Below are positions 11,628 through 23,168 of a DNA stretch of 64,000 bases, piece by piece. Under the pieces are notes generated by a model. It had not been told where the DNA came from. It worked only from the letters and a program-made list of their open reading frames with translations, and searched no databases. The position numbers were made by a program, and so were the translations under genes. This DNA comes from Chytridium lagenaria (Eukaryota; Chytridiomycota; Chytridiomycetes; Chytridiales; Chytridiaceae): NCBI GenBank assembly GCA_025449115.1, contig JAHLKC010000064.1, forward strand, positions 124,001-188,000. The letters are read 5' to 3'. The first letter of the stretch is position 1. Each line of letters opens with the position of its first letter.

Positions 11628-13245
11628 TTACTCATCATCGGCAGCGGCAGCGGCCTTCTTGGCAAAGAAGGCAGCCTTCTTCTGCTTAACACGGTCCATG
11701 CGCTGCTTAAGGTTGCGGCGCTGCGACCTGAACTTCTTAAGCTCCTCCTTCTTCTCAGAGTAGTCGTGCTCCTTGGGCTGAGCGCTGGGGTCCTCCCTGA
11801 TCTTCTCGTGCGCCTCAGTGTAAAGGTCCTCAAGGCCGTCAGCAGTGATCTCCTTCTCAATGTAACGAGCAAACTGACGCTTGTAGGAGTCCTCATCGTC
11901 CTCCTCAAGGTACTCCATGTAGTCAGCAACGTGTCCACCGAAAATGTAACGGTGGAGGGTCTCAGCGTCAAGAGACTTGGCACCAGCGTCCCAGCCGGGG
12001 AAACGGTTTTCGGAGTGGGGAATGTCGAGACCACCGTCAACGGCGCCCTTGAGGACACCGAAGATACGGGAGCCGGTGGTGGTGCGGCGGAGACCGACAT
12101 CGAGGAAGGCCTTGAAGGGGCGGGGACCATCCTCAACAGGCTCAACCTTGTAGAAGGAGCCGTCAATCTCCTGGTTACCCTCGTACTTCTCGTCAAGGCC
12201 GAGCTGGGCAAGGACACGACGGGCGATGAGGAGACCAGTGGCGTAGGCTTAACAAGGAGATACAATTAGGACCGAAGCGGCGCATTAAATATATCAAAAT
12301 TACAAGAGAAAGAAAAGATACATACCGGCAGCCCAGTTGGTGAGACCGACCTCAACACCGTAACGGGGGAGCTCGTGGGAGTAGGCGGCGGCAAGAACAA
12401 CATCACCAGTGATCTTAGCGTACACGATCTGGGCGATCACATCAGTGTTGGTGATGCGGACGACGAGGCGGTACTTGGGGGAGTTGTACTTGTTCTTGGC
12501 CTGAACAACGAGGCGCTTACGGGCATAGTAGTCCGTCTTGCCCTCTGTAAATCAATAAATTATAAGTAAGGAAAAAGCAACTTTAACAAGACGAGTAATG
12601 AAAGTGAGGGGGTGGGTATCGTTTGAAACTCAGATAGGAGCGAAAGATGGAAGGTTGTTCGACATGTCTTTAGTAGTTGTTCAGTTGAACTATTGAATCA
12701 TCAGGGTTGCAAACGAGGAACTAGGAAGAGGAAATACGACGCCGGAGGGTAGAAGAAAGAAGAGCTTACCCCGCCGCCTGCGGTATTTGGGCTGGAAGCG
12801 CTTGTAGTACGCCTTGTTCTTGACGAGCTTGACGAAAGGCTATTGTTGAATTTCGAAAGAGGGGTTGACTGTGCGATTAGCGAATGTCCACAACACACCC
12901 CAAAAACGACGAGAGACAAGAGAAAGTCGTCAATCCAACATGCAATCCCTTCACATTAACCGCAGCAATTCAGCAGCAATACGCATAGCACATATCCCTT
13001 GACAACCATGTCGACGGCATCTTGCATTCCTTTGGTCCAACACTATTATTGCCGAATCAAGTGATAATTCCAAACGCATCATAGTCCCATTCAATGAATC
13101 CTTTCGACGCATTCCATCAGCCGTCCGACGGTTCCCTCTTCCTGCGTGTGTTCCGTGTTGCGTGTGAAGGTGCTGTTGATGTGATGGGATGGGATGGATC
13201 GGATTGATGACTCTCTCTCTGGCTCTATTGATGACGCCCTACCAT
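11628..13245 (-). CDS. RPL5: 60S ribosomal protein L5 (uL18)
   Basis: Large-subunit protein that binds 5S rRNA with RPL11. Exons in sense order: probably ATG alone at 13245-13243, then 12839-12770 ([20 protein letters not shown]), 12544-12326 ([18 protein letters not shown]...) and 12247-11628, giving about 303 residues, close to the family length. The reading frame is intact throughout. The C-terminus is typical: Lys-rich, AAFFAKK, ending AAADDE. An ATG-only first exon is inferred because the second exon begins at residue 2 (P-F-V-K). ATG followed by GTAGGG fits, and an alternative ATG|GTTGTC lies near 12998. Intron 2 carries a C/D snoRNA. Divergent from SUB2. Confidence 0.95.
12620..12715 (-). 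ncRNA. Intronic C/D box snoRNA, snR60/U80-like
   Basis: It lies in RPL5 intron 2, on the gene strand, ending about 75 nt before the 3' splice site, a usual spacing for intronic snoRNAs. Box C (TGATGA) is at 12703-12698, box D' (CTGA) at 12684-12681 and box D (CTGA) at 12633-12630. The ends pair: CGTTTG at the 5' end with CAAACG at the 3' end, plus an AAC/GTT inner stem. The 14 nt before box D pair with LSU rRNA AUAGGGGCGAAAGA with one G-U. The 8 nt before D' match LSU UGAACUAU. By the box+5 rule these target the sites modified by yeast snR60 (25S Gm908 and Am817) and human U80. The rRNA sites are from memory. Box C lacks the leading purine. Confidence 0.85.
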
Positions 13246-13926
13246 TCCTAATGATGAGCAAAAAGATGGATCCACAAAGCTGTGCAACCCGTTAAAGGCA
13301 CACTGCGAAAAAAATTTGCATTTCTTCGCTGTCCGAAGGTGACCTTTCTGTTCGCGCGTGAAAGGGTGGATGAGAGGACTAGGTAAACAACTAATGTAAA
13401 CAACAAGAGAGAGCTCCACATAAAAGGTCCATTATTCCATAGATTACACTTAGTCAATGCGCTCTTTCACTGTTCGCATGTATCTTACCTTATAGAACAA
13501 ACAAAGGTATTAATCTCAAGCGAACCATAGCTGTGTCTATAAATACTGGAATAACTGTTTATGGACCTAAAAGATGGAGCTAGAATAATGGCAGGCTGCT
13601 GTAGGGAGGGTGGTCTCTGTTACTGTAGCTTTCTGCTTTGATGCTAAGTTAATGGAAATCCTCCGCCAAAAATGCAAATTGAAAATTATTTTTGGAGCAA
13701 CAGAGGGGAAAAAAGTACAAAAAGTCCAGCAGCAGTTCTTGAGCTTTTCTTTTCCAAGCAGTATCAACCACCCTTTGTCCGTCGATACCAAGGCCCATCA
13801 ACCTTCTCTCGGACATCCTTTCATACCCAACACTAGCACCACCACGTTATAGCAACCTCGGCATCTGCAGTCGCTCGCGCATCTACCACTCTTCCCCTTT
13901 AGCCACACAACACAAACTAAGCAAAA
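13246..13926. promoter_or_regulatory. Divergent RPL5/SUB2 intergenic region
   Basis: 680 bp between the start codons of RPL5 (minus) and SUB2 (plus). A pyrimidine-rich stretch (CCACTCTTCCCCTTTAG) lies just upstream of the SUB2 start. A donor-like AAG|GTAAG on the minus strand near 13492 could mark a 5' UTR exon of RPL5. No gene seen. Confidence 0.5.
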
Positions 13927-16461
13927 ATGGCCGACACTGAGGACCTTATCGACTACGAGGTTCGTCACATTCAACCTTCTCCTCGGCCTTTTCCTGCTGC
14001 TGCGAGCGCGAGAGCATGCAAACAACCGAGCCGCGGTGGATGCTTAAGCCGTGGCTGCACACCTGCTGCTATGCTGCTATCCTTAACCAATCCGTGAAAG
14101 GATGGGAAAGAACAACGACCGGCAGGACACACCCTCCCCATTGCTGTTGCTTTCCGCGGGTCCCCTCGGTTTTTTTAAACGCATCGCCGCTCGCTAGCCC
14201 CTCATACAGCTTAATTCCTATTCCCTTACATTATCGGAAACTACTTCAGTTCTTTCTAACCACAACACTATTCTTCATCTGGATTCTTTGGCTATTTTGA
14301 TAACTTCAGGAGGAGGAGGACCAGCCCGTTGATGTCAGCAACGGAGCCGCTGCTCACGCTGTGGCGAATGGGGACGCATTAGCTGCCGGTGCAGCTGTTG
14401 ACTCTAAGGAGGTCAAAAAGGGTTCCTATGTGGGCATTCACGCTACGGGTTTCCGTGATTTCCTTTTAAAGCCTGAACTTATGCGTGCTATTGTCGACTG
14501 CGGTTTTGAGCATCCTTCGTGAGTGCTCACCTTTCCTTCTCGTCCTTTGCCCAGTTTGTATATACTGTTCCTGACCGTTTGATTGCAAATTTTTATAGCG
14601 AGGTGCAACAGGAGTGTATTCCCCAGGCTATTCTTGGTATGGATGTTCTTTGCCAGGCCAAGTCTGGTATGGGTAAAACAGCCGTCTTTGTCCTTGCCAG
14701 TCTTCAACAGCTCGAACCTTCCACTTCTTCCGACCCCACCGTTATTGTTCTTTGCCACACCCGTGAACTTGCGTATCAGATTAAGAACGAGTATGGACGT
14801 TTCTCAAAGTATATGCCTGATGTCAAGACCGCCGTATTCTACGGTGGCACTGGTATCAAGCAGAATGCTGAGACATTGAAGACGGACAAGCCGCATATTA
14901 TTGTTGGAACCCCTGGACGTATTCTTGCGCTCATTAGGGATAAGATTTTGAATCTGCGCGGCGTTAAGCACTTTGTCTTGGATGAATGTGATAAGATGTT
15001 GGAGGCACTTGGTAAGTTTTATTTTAGACTATTTTTCGTCCACGTAAAGTTTAGACGTCTAATCATTTATTTTAATCAGATATGCGGAAAGACGTTCAGG
15101 ACATTTTCCGCGCCACTCCCCACCACAAGCAGGTTATGATGTACAGTGCTACTCTCAGCAAGGATGTCCGCCCGTCTGCAAGAAGTTTATGCAAAACGTA
15201 TGGCAAGCTTTCTTCTCCCTATTTCGTTCCGCCCTGTTCTTGTTCTTTTTTGGGTGGCCAGGCCAATAGTGGGTACATATTATAGAAAGGCTTGCAGACA
15301 CTTGTTAGGCGTCTGTAGGGATTTCTTGCAGCCTATGGGGAAGTCCCTCACATACTTCTTTTTACGAGTCGGTCGAGCAAATATCGTTCTCTTAAAGAAG
15401 AGTTTTGATTTCGATTCTATGTGGGATATTGCGGCTCTCTTGTTGGTTCGCAATGAGGTACAAGTTTCGAGGTCTTTCGTGCACCTCGGTCTTGGCTCGA
15501 CCCACTGCGTTCCCTCGTGCGAATCACGCCACTTCGTCGAAAACTCTCTATCACTTGGCCATTCTTTTTCTACATTCTCACTGCCCTTTCACCTCCCTTT
15601 GCAACTTGCTCCTCGCCTACCCTTTGAAATCTATTCTATTTTTTATATCATTCAACCTGGATTATGCTCGCAAAAAGAAAAAAACTCACACGACATTAAA
15701 CAGCCTCTCGAGATCTTCGTCGATGACGAGACCAAGCTCACCCTCCACGGTCTTCAGCAGCACTATGTTAAGCTTAATGAGAACGAGAAGAACCGCAAGC
15801 TCAACGATCTTCTTGACTCACTTCAGTTTAACCAGGTGTGCATCTTTGTCAAGTCAGTGCAGAGAGCGAATGAGCTCAACAAGCTTCTGAATGAGTGCAA
15901 TTTCCCTTCAATTTGCATTCACTCGCAAATGGACCAGGAGGAGCGGTGAGTTTATTTCAGTCTTAGTTTATCGTTGTCATTGCGCTTGCTGATACTCTTT
16001 TGTTTTTTTTCGCATAGTATCAAGCGTTACAAGAGCTTCAAGGACTTTTCCAAGCGTATCATGGTTGCCACCGACGTGTTCGGAAGAGGTATTGATATTG
16101 AGCGAGTCAACATTGTCATCAATTATGTAAGTAAATTTATAAATAATTTAAATCGTGCTGCGAATAATTGTTTCTGACTCGTTTTGCCTCGCACATTTCT
16201 AGGACATGCCTGATGGTGCTGACACCTACCTCCATCGTGTCGGTCGTGCCGGTCGTTTCGGTACCAAGGGTCTTGGCGTGACTTTTGTGTCATCAGCTGC
16301 TGACTCTGAGATCCTAAACCAGGTTCAGGAGCGTTTTGAGGTTAACATTACGAGCTCCCCGAATCCATTGACAAGGCATCTTACAGTAAGTTTTTATTTA
16401 ATTTGTACTTTTCCCCGATATTTGTTTCTGACGCTCTTGGTTTCTTATAGTGAACTCGTGA
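13927..16461 (+). CDS. SUB2: DEAD-box RNA helicase SUB2/UAP56
   Basis: Spliceosome and TREX mRNA-export helicase, nuclear. Motifs in order: [12 protein letters not shown] (Walker A, near 14660), PGR (TPGRIL), DECD (near 14985), [13 protein letters not shown] (near 16065) and [10 protein letters not shown] (near 16235). The Q-motif side ([16 protein letters not shown]) is in the second exon. It starts [11 protein letters not shown] at 13927 and ends after a last intron with stop at 16459-16461. Introns: 13961-14308, a short one near 14520, one near 15012-15080, an unusually long one of about 508 bp (15197-15704), and short ones near 15945, 16125 and 16387. Two single-base frame breaks sit in conserved codons, near 15172 and 16350 (before [11 protein letters not shown]). 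Both are restored by one base and look like assembly errors. Confidence 0.95.
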
Positions 16462-17504
16462 ATAGTCGTGTATAAAATTTCTTCATTTTTTTTGTCAATC
16501 CCCATTCCAATTCTTCTCATCCGTTGTTTTGGGAGGCGGCTTGTAATTTTCTCTCTCGCTTGGTTGGTTGTAATCGCGGTTTCTTTGTTTCTGTTGATGT
16601 TATTGACAGCTCTAAAGTTTTTATTTTTGTGCGGCATTGCGACATGTTTGGATAATTTGCACCTTTGTGGGTTACTCTTATGTTGGTCTGGCACATATTT
16701 GAGATTTTTTTGTTTGAGGTCGAAGAATTCTTTGCGTGTTTGTGTTTTTTTATTCTGTGGGTAGCCTTTTATTTTTCGTTCGTGCCCGTTGTGCGCAGGA
16801 TATGCTTACACCTTTTGTTCTCATGTTCCAACGCGCTTTTTGTTGGTGTAATACAGTTGCCATGCAGTCCTGAATTTGCTTGTTGTAGTAATGAAGTCGT
16901 TTGCAAAGGCTTTCCGTCAGTAGACAGATGGTGAACGGCGCTATGACATCCCATCCACGAAAGGAGCCTCCGTTAGTGCCCAACATCTTGCTTACATCAA
17001 AACCCGATGGAGTTTGTCACTTTGAAACTCCGCTTGGCCACTTCTGCGGCTGCCTTAATACAATGAGTCGCCTCCTCGCTGACTGGAATATTGTAACAAC
17101 TTCAAAAAATGATGCAATCTCAAAAATGAATATGACGATAAATTAGGCATCAATGTACCAACCTACTCTGTAGACATGTAAACATCTCTTTTGATCCTAT
17201 TTATTGTAACCACCTTTGTCTCGTTCAAAACAAAACAAGTGTCTAACAAGCCAAACTCCAAAAAAGATGACATAGCACCCTCAACATGTTTACAAAAGAC
17301 ATACAAACTAGCGCCACCAACAAACGTCCATTACCCTTTAAATATCCCTCGCGTGTTGTTTATGTTTTCCTTCTGCATGTTTGTTGTTTGTCTTCACGCC
17401 AAAAAAGACTTTGTTTTCCAAACAATTTGAATTTCAGCCCTAAAAAACAACAACCATCCCCCACTCTTGCATCCACGTTCAACATCAGCGTGAAGGAAGT
17501 GTCA
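16462..17504. other. SUB2 3' region and upstream region of next gene
   Basis: T-rich after the SUB2 stop. An open frame that continues upstream of 17505 to 17286 looks non-coding (5' leader). No supported gene. Confidence 0.45.
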
Positions 17505-19127
17505 ATGATGCCGTCAACGTCGCTCCTTGGTCTCTTCACAAGAAAGGGTGCCTCAACTCCGTCATTGCAGGAGGAAGAAAATGACCCATCGATGCACATC
17601 AAACAAGATTCCGCCATCGACACCCCAACTCAACGCCTCTCCCAACTGTCAACCCAAGACCACACTGACAGAATGATCATCCCAGCCGTCAAAGCTCTAG
17701 AAGAGCAGATCCGTTTCGCCGATATCAGCGCTCAACAGCTCGGTCTCGCCATTTCCAACAACCGCTCACGAGGTTCCTCATCCACCACATCTCGTCAACC
17801 CTCCCCGACTTCAACACCGCCAACATCCGTTCAACCCTCCCCCAAAAACTCTCGTGCATCCGTCTCATCCACCGCTAAAGAACTCTTTAAAGCCCGTGCA
17901 GAGTTGCACCAAGCCAACCAACGCGCAGAGGCCGCGCAACGACAACTTGAAAAAATGCAACAAGAACGTCGTCAAGAGCTTTTGCAAGCCCGAAGTCTCG
18001 CTGTGGGGATGGTTGGATGGAAAAGCGTGCTTGACATGATAGCGTTGGCATCATCGTCTAAACCTCGTCAAGACGCTTCCAACATTACATCAGACGGGCT
18101 TTCGGGGACGCTTGAAGCGTTACTTCGTGACCTTGAAACACCCTGCTACGAAGCTCTCCGTCCATCCCCTCTTCAACCTGACTCTGAAGACCGTCATGAA
18201 ATGATTCAACAACTCCTCCACACGCTTTCCGACTCCACACGTGACGACGATATCCACATGCGCCTCATGGAATGTCTTGAAATTGTAAAAACGGGCACAG
18301 ATGCGTCTTCAACGCTTGTTGGGAAAATTAAGGGGAGGGTGTGCGATATTGTGGAGGAGAATCGGAGAGGGGTGAATGAGAATCTGAGAATGGCTAGAGC
18401 GGCTATGGCCACTGTTTCGGATGGGTGTATCACGCCTGTTACAGAACCAAAATCGCCATTGTCGGTGTTGGAGTATGAGGAGCCGGACGGGAGGTTGTCT
18501 TTGAGATTTTCGGCGGGGAAGGTGTCGATAGATCGACAGAGTGAGGGGAAAATGTCATTGGAAGAAGTCAGGCCGTCGAGCGTTCAACAACCAAGCCAGC
18601 GTGATAGCAGTGAGTCAGTGCAGATAATTAATGCGGTGAGTGCATACAGCTGCTCACTTTCTTTGCTACGTGTGACGATTAACCTCTAACGCATTTCCTT
18701 GTAGCTTCATAACGACAACCTCTCCAAACTCGCTCAACTTATGAGAGACGCCACGGAGTTCTCAGACGCTCTTTCCTCTCCTGTTCCGGCCCCGCAAAAG
18801 CCATCTCTTAGTCCCGACATGTTCCCCAAAAAGCCCACCTTTCGCAGCTCAACCATGTCCGCGCTCTCAGCCGATACAGTCTACACTAGTGGTCGCACCC
18901 CTAAACTCCGTCGTCACCGTCTTGGCGTGATCATAGAGAAACAGGGGGACGAGTTTGTGCTTGAACGCGAGTATGCACGGGTGATGGAAGTGAGACATCG
19001 GAGTGTGCAGATGGAGGGGTTGGAGAGGTTGGATGTGAACCAGTTTAGGGGGTGGAATTCGGCGACGGGATCAGAGTTTTTCAAGGCAAAAAGATGTGAT
19101 GTAGGGAGGCAGGCTACAGTTATTTGA
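17505..19127 (+). CDS. Coiled-coil protein of unknown function
   Basis: Two exons (17505-18635 and 18705-19127) with clean GT-AG borders and intact frame, predicted 517 residues. Not recognised. The N-terminus MMPSTSLLGLFTRKGAS precedes a Ser/Thr/Pro-rich linker (near 17760-17870). A coiled coil (KELFKARAELHQANQRAEAAQRQLEKMQQERR, near 17875-17975) comes next, written here in parts as a heptad-like Glu/Gln/Arg helix. A mostly helical middle follows. The C-terminal part is basic (TPKLRRHRLGVIIEKQGDEF) and ends in a compact LEREYARVMEVRHRSVQ segment. The start was placed at the first ATG of a coding-like stretch; upstream in-frame ATGs lie in leader-like sequence. Probably cytoplasmic or vesicle-associated, but that is inference from the coiled coil only. 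Confidence 0.7.
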
Positions 19128-19921
19128 TTTTATTTATTTATTTTAAGAGTTGTTGAAAGGTCTTTTGTATTGAGTTCATACTCTTTTCATCAACTCTTTT
19201 TTAAACCCCACATCATCCCATAGCATCATTTAGTTTTATGTTAAACAGTTTCATATGTTTCTATGCTCGGCCCTTATATTTATGTACCTCTGTTTTGTCC
19301 CCGCCTTTTTTTGAAGTGAATTTTTATTTATTTTTATATTTTTATCTTTTGCAATCTCTTCACCATAAGAGAGGGCAAATATTATTGCGACGAGTATTTA
19401 TGTTGTTAGTGAGATGATAGTGGGAAGGTTGTTTGTCTCTTCGTTGTGATTATGCGTAGTTTATCGCTTGTGTGTTCTTTTTACATGTTCAGATATTGGC
19501 GGTTTGCATCTTACAGACTCATATATTTATGGGTATATTGTAAGCGGCAGGTTGAAGAGATAAAATATGAAAATCTTTTCCTTGTTAGATAAACCACGTG
19601 TTTATTATTTATTTCGTCTCTTGCTTGCTTGTTCTTCTCCGAAAGTGCCGTGACACCAGCAGAAACTTCACACTTCTGCAGGGTGGAGTTTATTGTGAGT
19701 CAGTAGTTTATGGTCTCGTCATCTATTCTTCCTCTCGACTTGCGCAGAGCAGTGGTGAGGTGTTTTCGCCACCACTGAACCGTAGTTAATGTTCGGGCAT
19801 AACGGACGTGTGTGTACTGTATATGAATTCTAACAGAGATTGTCAGAAAAATTTCAGACTTATCGAACGTTTGGTGCGACTACAGTCCGGCCTTTTTGTC
19901 ACTATATACTAGCCGAGCGCA
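19128..19921. other. Coiled-coil gene 3' region and RPL14 promoter
   Basis: T-rich 3' flank, then about 300 bp of balanced composition before RPL14. A pyrimidine-rich CGGCCTTTTTGTCAC lies roughly 35 nt before the RPL14 ATG. No gene seen. Confidence 0.45.
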
Positions 19922-20796
19922 ATGGTAGGCCTTGCATCAATCGAGACGACGGACGTTATGGCATGGGATAAGGAGTATCGATTGCATGGATGGATTTGAG
20001 GAAAGAGAGCTCATTGCTGGTAGATGCTGAAGGAATACTGGGCCGAGGAGATGGTGATGAGATGTGATGGATGGGATGGATAGGATAGGGTAAAACGGTT
20101 GTCACTCATGAACCGAAGGAATGAAGAGATTGGCGAAGCTGAACGACTCACTCTGCACCTATAACGATAGCGGGCAGGGATTCTGTACGGATGTGAGGGG
20201 AAATGATGGCAGAATGGAGTTGGACCGCCGTTCTGTCCTTGTAACGACTAGTATTGGAACGAATCTTGCAGATGGAGTTGAAAATAGTGGAACGGGTTTC
20301 TAACGATCGAATGCCAGGTTTTCACTAGGTTCGTTGAGGTTGGCCGTGTCGTGCTCGTCACCTACGGCCCTTTCGCCGGAAAGCTCGCCGTCATCGTCGA
20401 CATTGTGGACCACTCCAGGGTAAGTTTATCAAAAACACCTACCCCTTCTCTCCACATCAATCTCACCACCTAATACAGGTCCTCATTGACGGCCCCACCA
20501 CCGGTGTTCCCCGCCAAGTCCTCGCCCTTAAGCGTCTCAACTTGACCTCCATCCTCGTCAAGGTCCCCCGTGCTGGTGGTTCCCCCGCCATCAAGACCGC
20601 CATTGAGAAGGCCGATGTCGCTGGAAAGTGGGCCGCCACTGCTTGGGCCAAGAAACTCGCTGCCAGGGCTACCCGTGCCAGCCTCACCGACTTTGACCGT
20701 TTCAAGACCATGGTGGCCAGGAAGCAGCGCAGGGTTGTGGTTGGAAAGGAGTTTTCCAAGTTGAGGAAGGCGGCTCTTCAGAAGGGAACTATCTAA
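19922..20796 (+). CDS. RPL14: 60S ribosomal protein L14 (eL14)
   Basis: Large-subunit ribosomal protein. Three exons: ATG alone (19922-19924), 20318-20419 ([23 protein letters not shown] in two parts: the KOW-like segment) and 20479-20796, total 140 residues, close to the family length. The frame is intact. The C-terminal region ([21 protein letters not shown] and following) is the typical eL14 basic domain, ending KAALQKGTI. Exon 1 was chosen because exon 2 begins exactly at residue 2 and an ATG|GTAGGC sits in the right phase. The first intron is about 393 bp, long for this window. It was searched for snoRNAs without a convincing hit. Confidence 0.93.
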
Positions 20797-21927
20797 ATAC
20801 ACTCTTTTTTCTCACGCTGCAACCTTTGACCTTTTTTTGTCGTTTTTTTTTGATTGTGCGTGAGGAATGGGGAGAGCTGGGCAGGATTGCTTTTCAGGAA
20901 TTCTAATTCTGTTTGGTAATGTTCTGGAGGTGCTTCGAGACGGGCTACTTTTCGTTTCATGCTTGATGATTAAGAGTAAAAGCAGGGATCTGGAGAATGG
21001 GCTGGTCATTCAATCCAGAGTGGGCTTGTGAGGGCACAGACTAATGAAACAAAATGTACACCTTCGCGCTGCATGTTAGTTTATCAGATCTCATATTTGA
21101 ATGTGTCAGTAAAGTTTTGCACGTCAGTGAGCGCTGCTTTTGCAGCAACATAATGATCAGACAAAGTAAGATGCGGCTGGTGATGGTCATTTTCCGGCGC
21201 GCGCACGGACTACTTGGTGGTAGGTACATGCTTATATACTTTGGTGTCTGGAAACGGGTAATGAGCTCCCCACTTCTTTGCTGCGAAAAAACTAAGCATG
21301 TACTTTGGTGTTTAGAAACGGGTAATCAGAAGAAGTATGTTCTCTCAACTTCTTTCGTGCAAACCAACGCGAGATATTTATATAATGACCGACTTGCGTA
21401 TGGGTAATATATGGACTAGTTAGGGAAGAAAGGACCGATGACTCCCTCACCATTCAGTAAAGTCCAGAAATTGGCGCCGTTTCTGGAAAAAAGGCCTTGA
21501 CATGAATTAAACTCTACAGAGTTATTTCTGTGCATCCGAGTAAATCAAATCCACGAATGCTGGGTGGTCGATTGTGGTTGCCGACAGGGTTTACGAGATT
21601 GCAGGTAAAAAAGTGTTAACTTTATTGTGATGAAACGTTATGATTTCTTAAGATGCATCATCTTTTGTTGCAAGTATATTTTTTGTGAAGAAGTTAACCT
21701 GGTGTAATAGACGAACACTCCATTTGTGGAGCTTACATTATGCAAGGTCTTTTTTTGAAAACGCAAGAATTTTGCGGGGGTTTATGCTCCCAATAAATGG
21801 AAGCTGAATTCAGAAGTGTGTTTTACAACAACAAAAATGAAATAAACAGCATATTTATTGGTAGTCCTGCAACATACCCTTATGATAAAACGTTAAAAAA
21901 TACATAGAGAGGAAACAAAACGAAAGA
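20797..21927. other. Intergenic, with a short imperfect tandem repeat
   Basis: No supported gene. An imperfect direct repeat of about 65 bp period lies at 21235-21330: both copies carry TACTTTGGTGT followed by GAAACGGGTAAT. Confidence 0.5.
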
Positions 21928-22176
21928 TCATTCTAAACAAGAGGCAGCCCACACGTGTCCCCTCACACCCATCCCGTGGAGTCGATTCACGATGGACGCC
22001 ATGTTGCCGTTGTGGAGGTGGAGACCCATCTCGTGGGAGGTTGGGGAGAGGAAGCGATCGTAATAGGCGGACCAGGGGTGAGGGGTGTAGAGGGCAATGT
22101 ATTCGTCGCCGTCTTTGGTGAAAAATTGGGCTTGGAGAGGGACGAGTAAATCCGGTACGTGAAGAAAAAATGTCAA
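21928..22176 (-). CDS. Small hypothetical protein (82 aa)
   Basis: An ATG-started frame, MTFFLHVPDLLVPLQAQFF..., ending GVRGHVWAASCLE. Composition is protein-like (no low complexity; a mix of His, Trp, Tyr and Asp residues such as YTPHPWSAYYDRFLSPTSHE), which makes a chance frame less likely. No family recognised. It lies about 160 bp downstream of, and on the same strand as, the GN-repeat gene. It could therefore be a separate small gene, a broken remnant, or a downstream exon of a longer gene. Confidence 0.35.
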   Translation of the reverse strand: MTFFLHVPDLLVPLQAQFFTKDGDEYIALYTPHPWSAYYDRFLSPTSHEMGLHLHNGNMASIVNRLHGMGVRGHVWAASCLE

Positions 22177-22334
22177 ATGAAATAAAATGGGAGCGAAAAC
22201 AATCGCATGTTATATTTACAACAAAAAACAACACAACACGACAATAAACAAAAACAAGCACAGAAATTAACGAATACAAAAAAAAAAAAAAAACAGTCAA
22301 GAAACAACGTCAAAGCTTCATCCCAACGCAACAT

Positions 22335-23168
22335 TTACTTTCTTCCAACAAGGTTCTTGCTCACATCAACCTGGAACCCCTGCACAGCACCCAAATTCGA
22401 CACAAAGTTCATCCCGTTCGATTGTGCGAGCGCCGCACCGTTTCCAACAATCGACGCACCAGTCAACTGCTGGTTACACCAACGTTACCAGCAGCGTTGA
22501 TTCCGTTCGCTTGAATCCCAGCAATGTTCGATCCAATACCAAACATGTTCTGCTGGTTAGTCGCAGCGTTACCAAGAGCGTTGACAGTGTTTTGTTGACC
22601 AAGCGCCGCAACGTTACCAAGAATGGAACCAGTGTTGGCTTGGTTGACGCCTGGTTTCCTTGGAACGCGACAGTGTTGCCTTGGTTCACGGCAAGGTTGT
22701 TTCCAATCGCACCGTGCTCGCTTGGTTCACACCAGCATTTTGGTTGAACAAGATGTTGTTTGACTGCGCCGCCGCAACGTTCCCAACAACCGCACCGTTG
22801 AGCAACTGATTTGTCGCAGCGTTTCCGCTAAACACCGCCTGGTTCGCCTGCGTGAACGCCGTGTTCCCCTGCACGCCCGCAGCAAGTTTGAGTAGCGGCG
22901 GTGTTCCCCATGGCAAAGATGCTGTTGCCTTGAACATGGCGGTGTTGCCTTGGATGCCGAGAGCGGCGTTTTGGGTGTTGGCGACGTTGCCTTGCATGGC
23001 GATTTGGTTGACTTGGAGACCCTTTGCGGCGTTTCCTGCGATGGAGGCTTGGAATTGTTGGAGACCGCCGACGTTGCCGGCAAAGTTGATGGAGTTGCTT
23101 GCTGCTGGGGAAGGGGAGGGCGGAGACGGAAAGAGCGAGGAGAGGGTGGCGACGGTTGTGAAGAGCAT
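22335..23168 (-). CDS. Predicted secreted Gly-Asn repeat protein, solenoid-like
   Basis: About 275 residues. The N-terminus MLFTTVAT is followed, in the +1 frame, by a hydrophobic stretch LLALSVSALP, so a signal peptide is likely behind an indel. The body is some 14-16 imperfect repeats of about 15-18 residues with a core (Q/L)GN(x)A(x)xxQ, such as AMQGNVANTQNA, VFSGNAATNQLL and SILGNVAALGQQ. The end is SKNLVGRK with stop at 22335-22337. No cysteine pattern or catalytic motif is visible. The repeat spacing and Asn/Gln/Gly content resemble beta-solenoid or curli-like amyloid repeats, an inference only. The frame must change near 22470, 22652, 22715, 22900-22930 and 23115, always keeping the repeat register, so the repeat is clearly real and the breaks are probably assembly errors. 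Two TATA boxes lie 80-100 bp upstream. Confidence 0.7.

Noticed and set aside
11766..12269. Open frames on both strands across RPL5 exon 4
   Set aside because: Shadows of the intact RPL5 frame, caused by its biased codon use.
20053..20136. Possible C/D snoRNA in RPL14 intron 1 (GTGATGA and CTGA boxes)
   Set aside because: No closing stem and no recognisable rRNA complementarity upstream of the D box.
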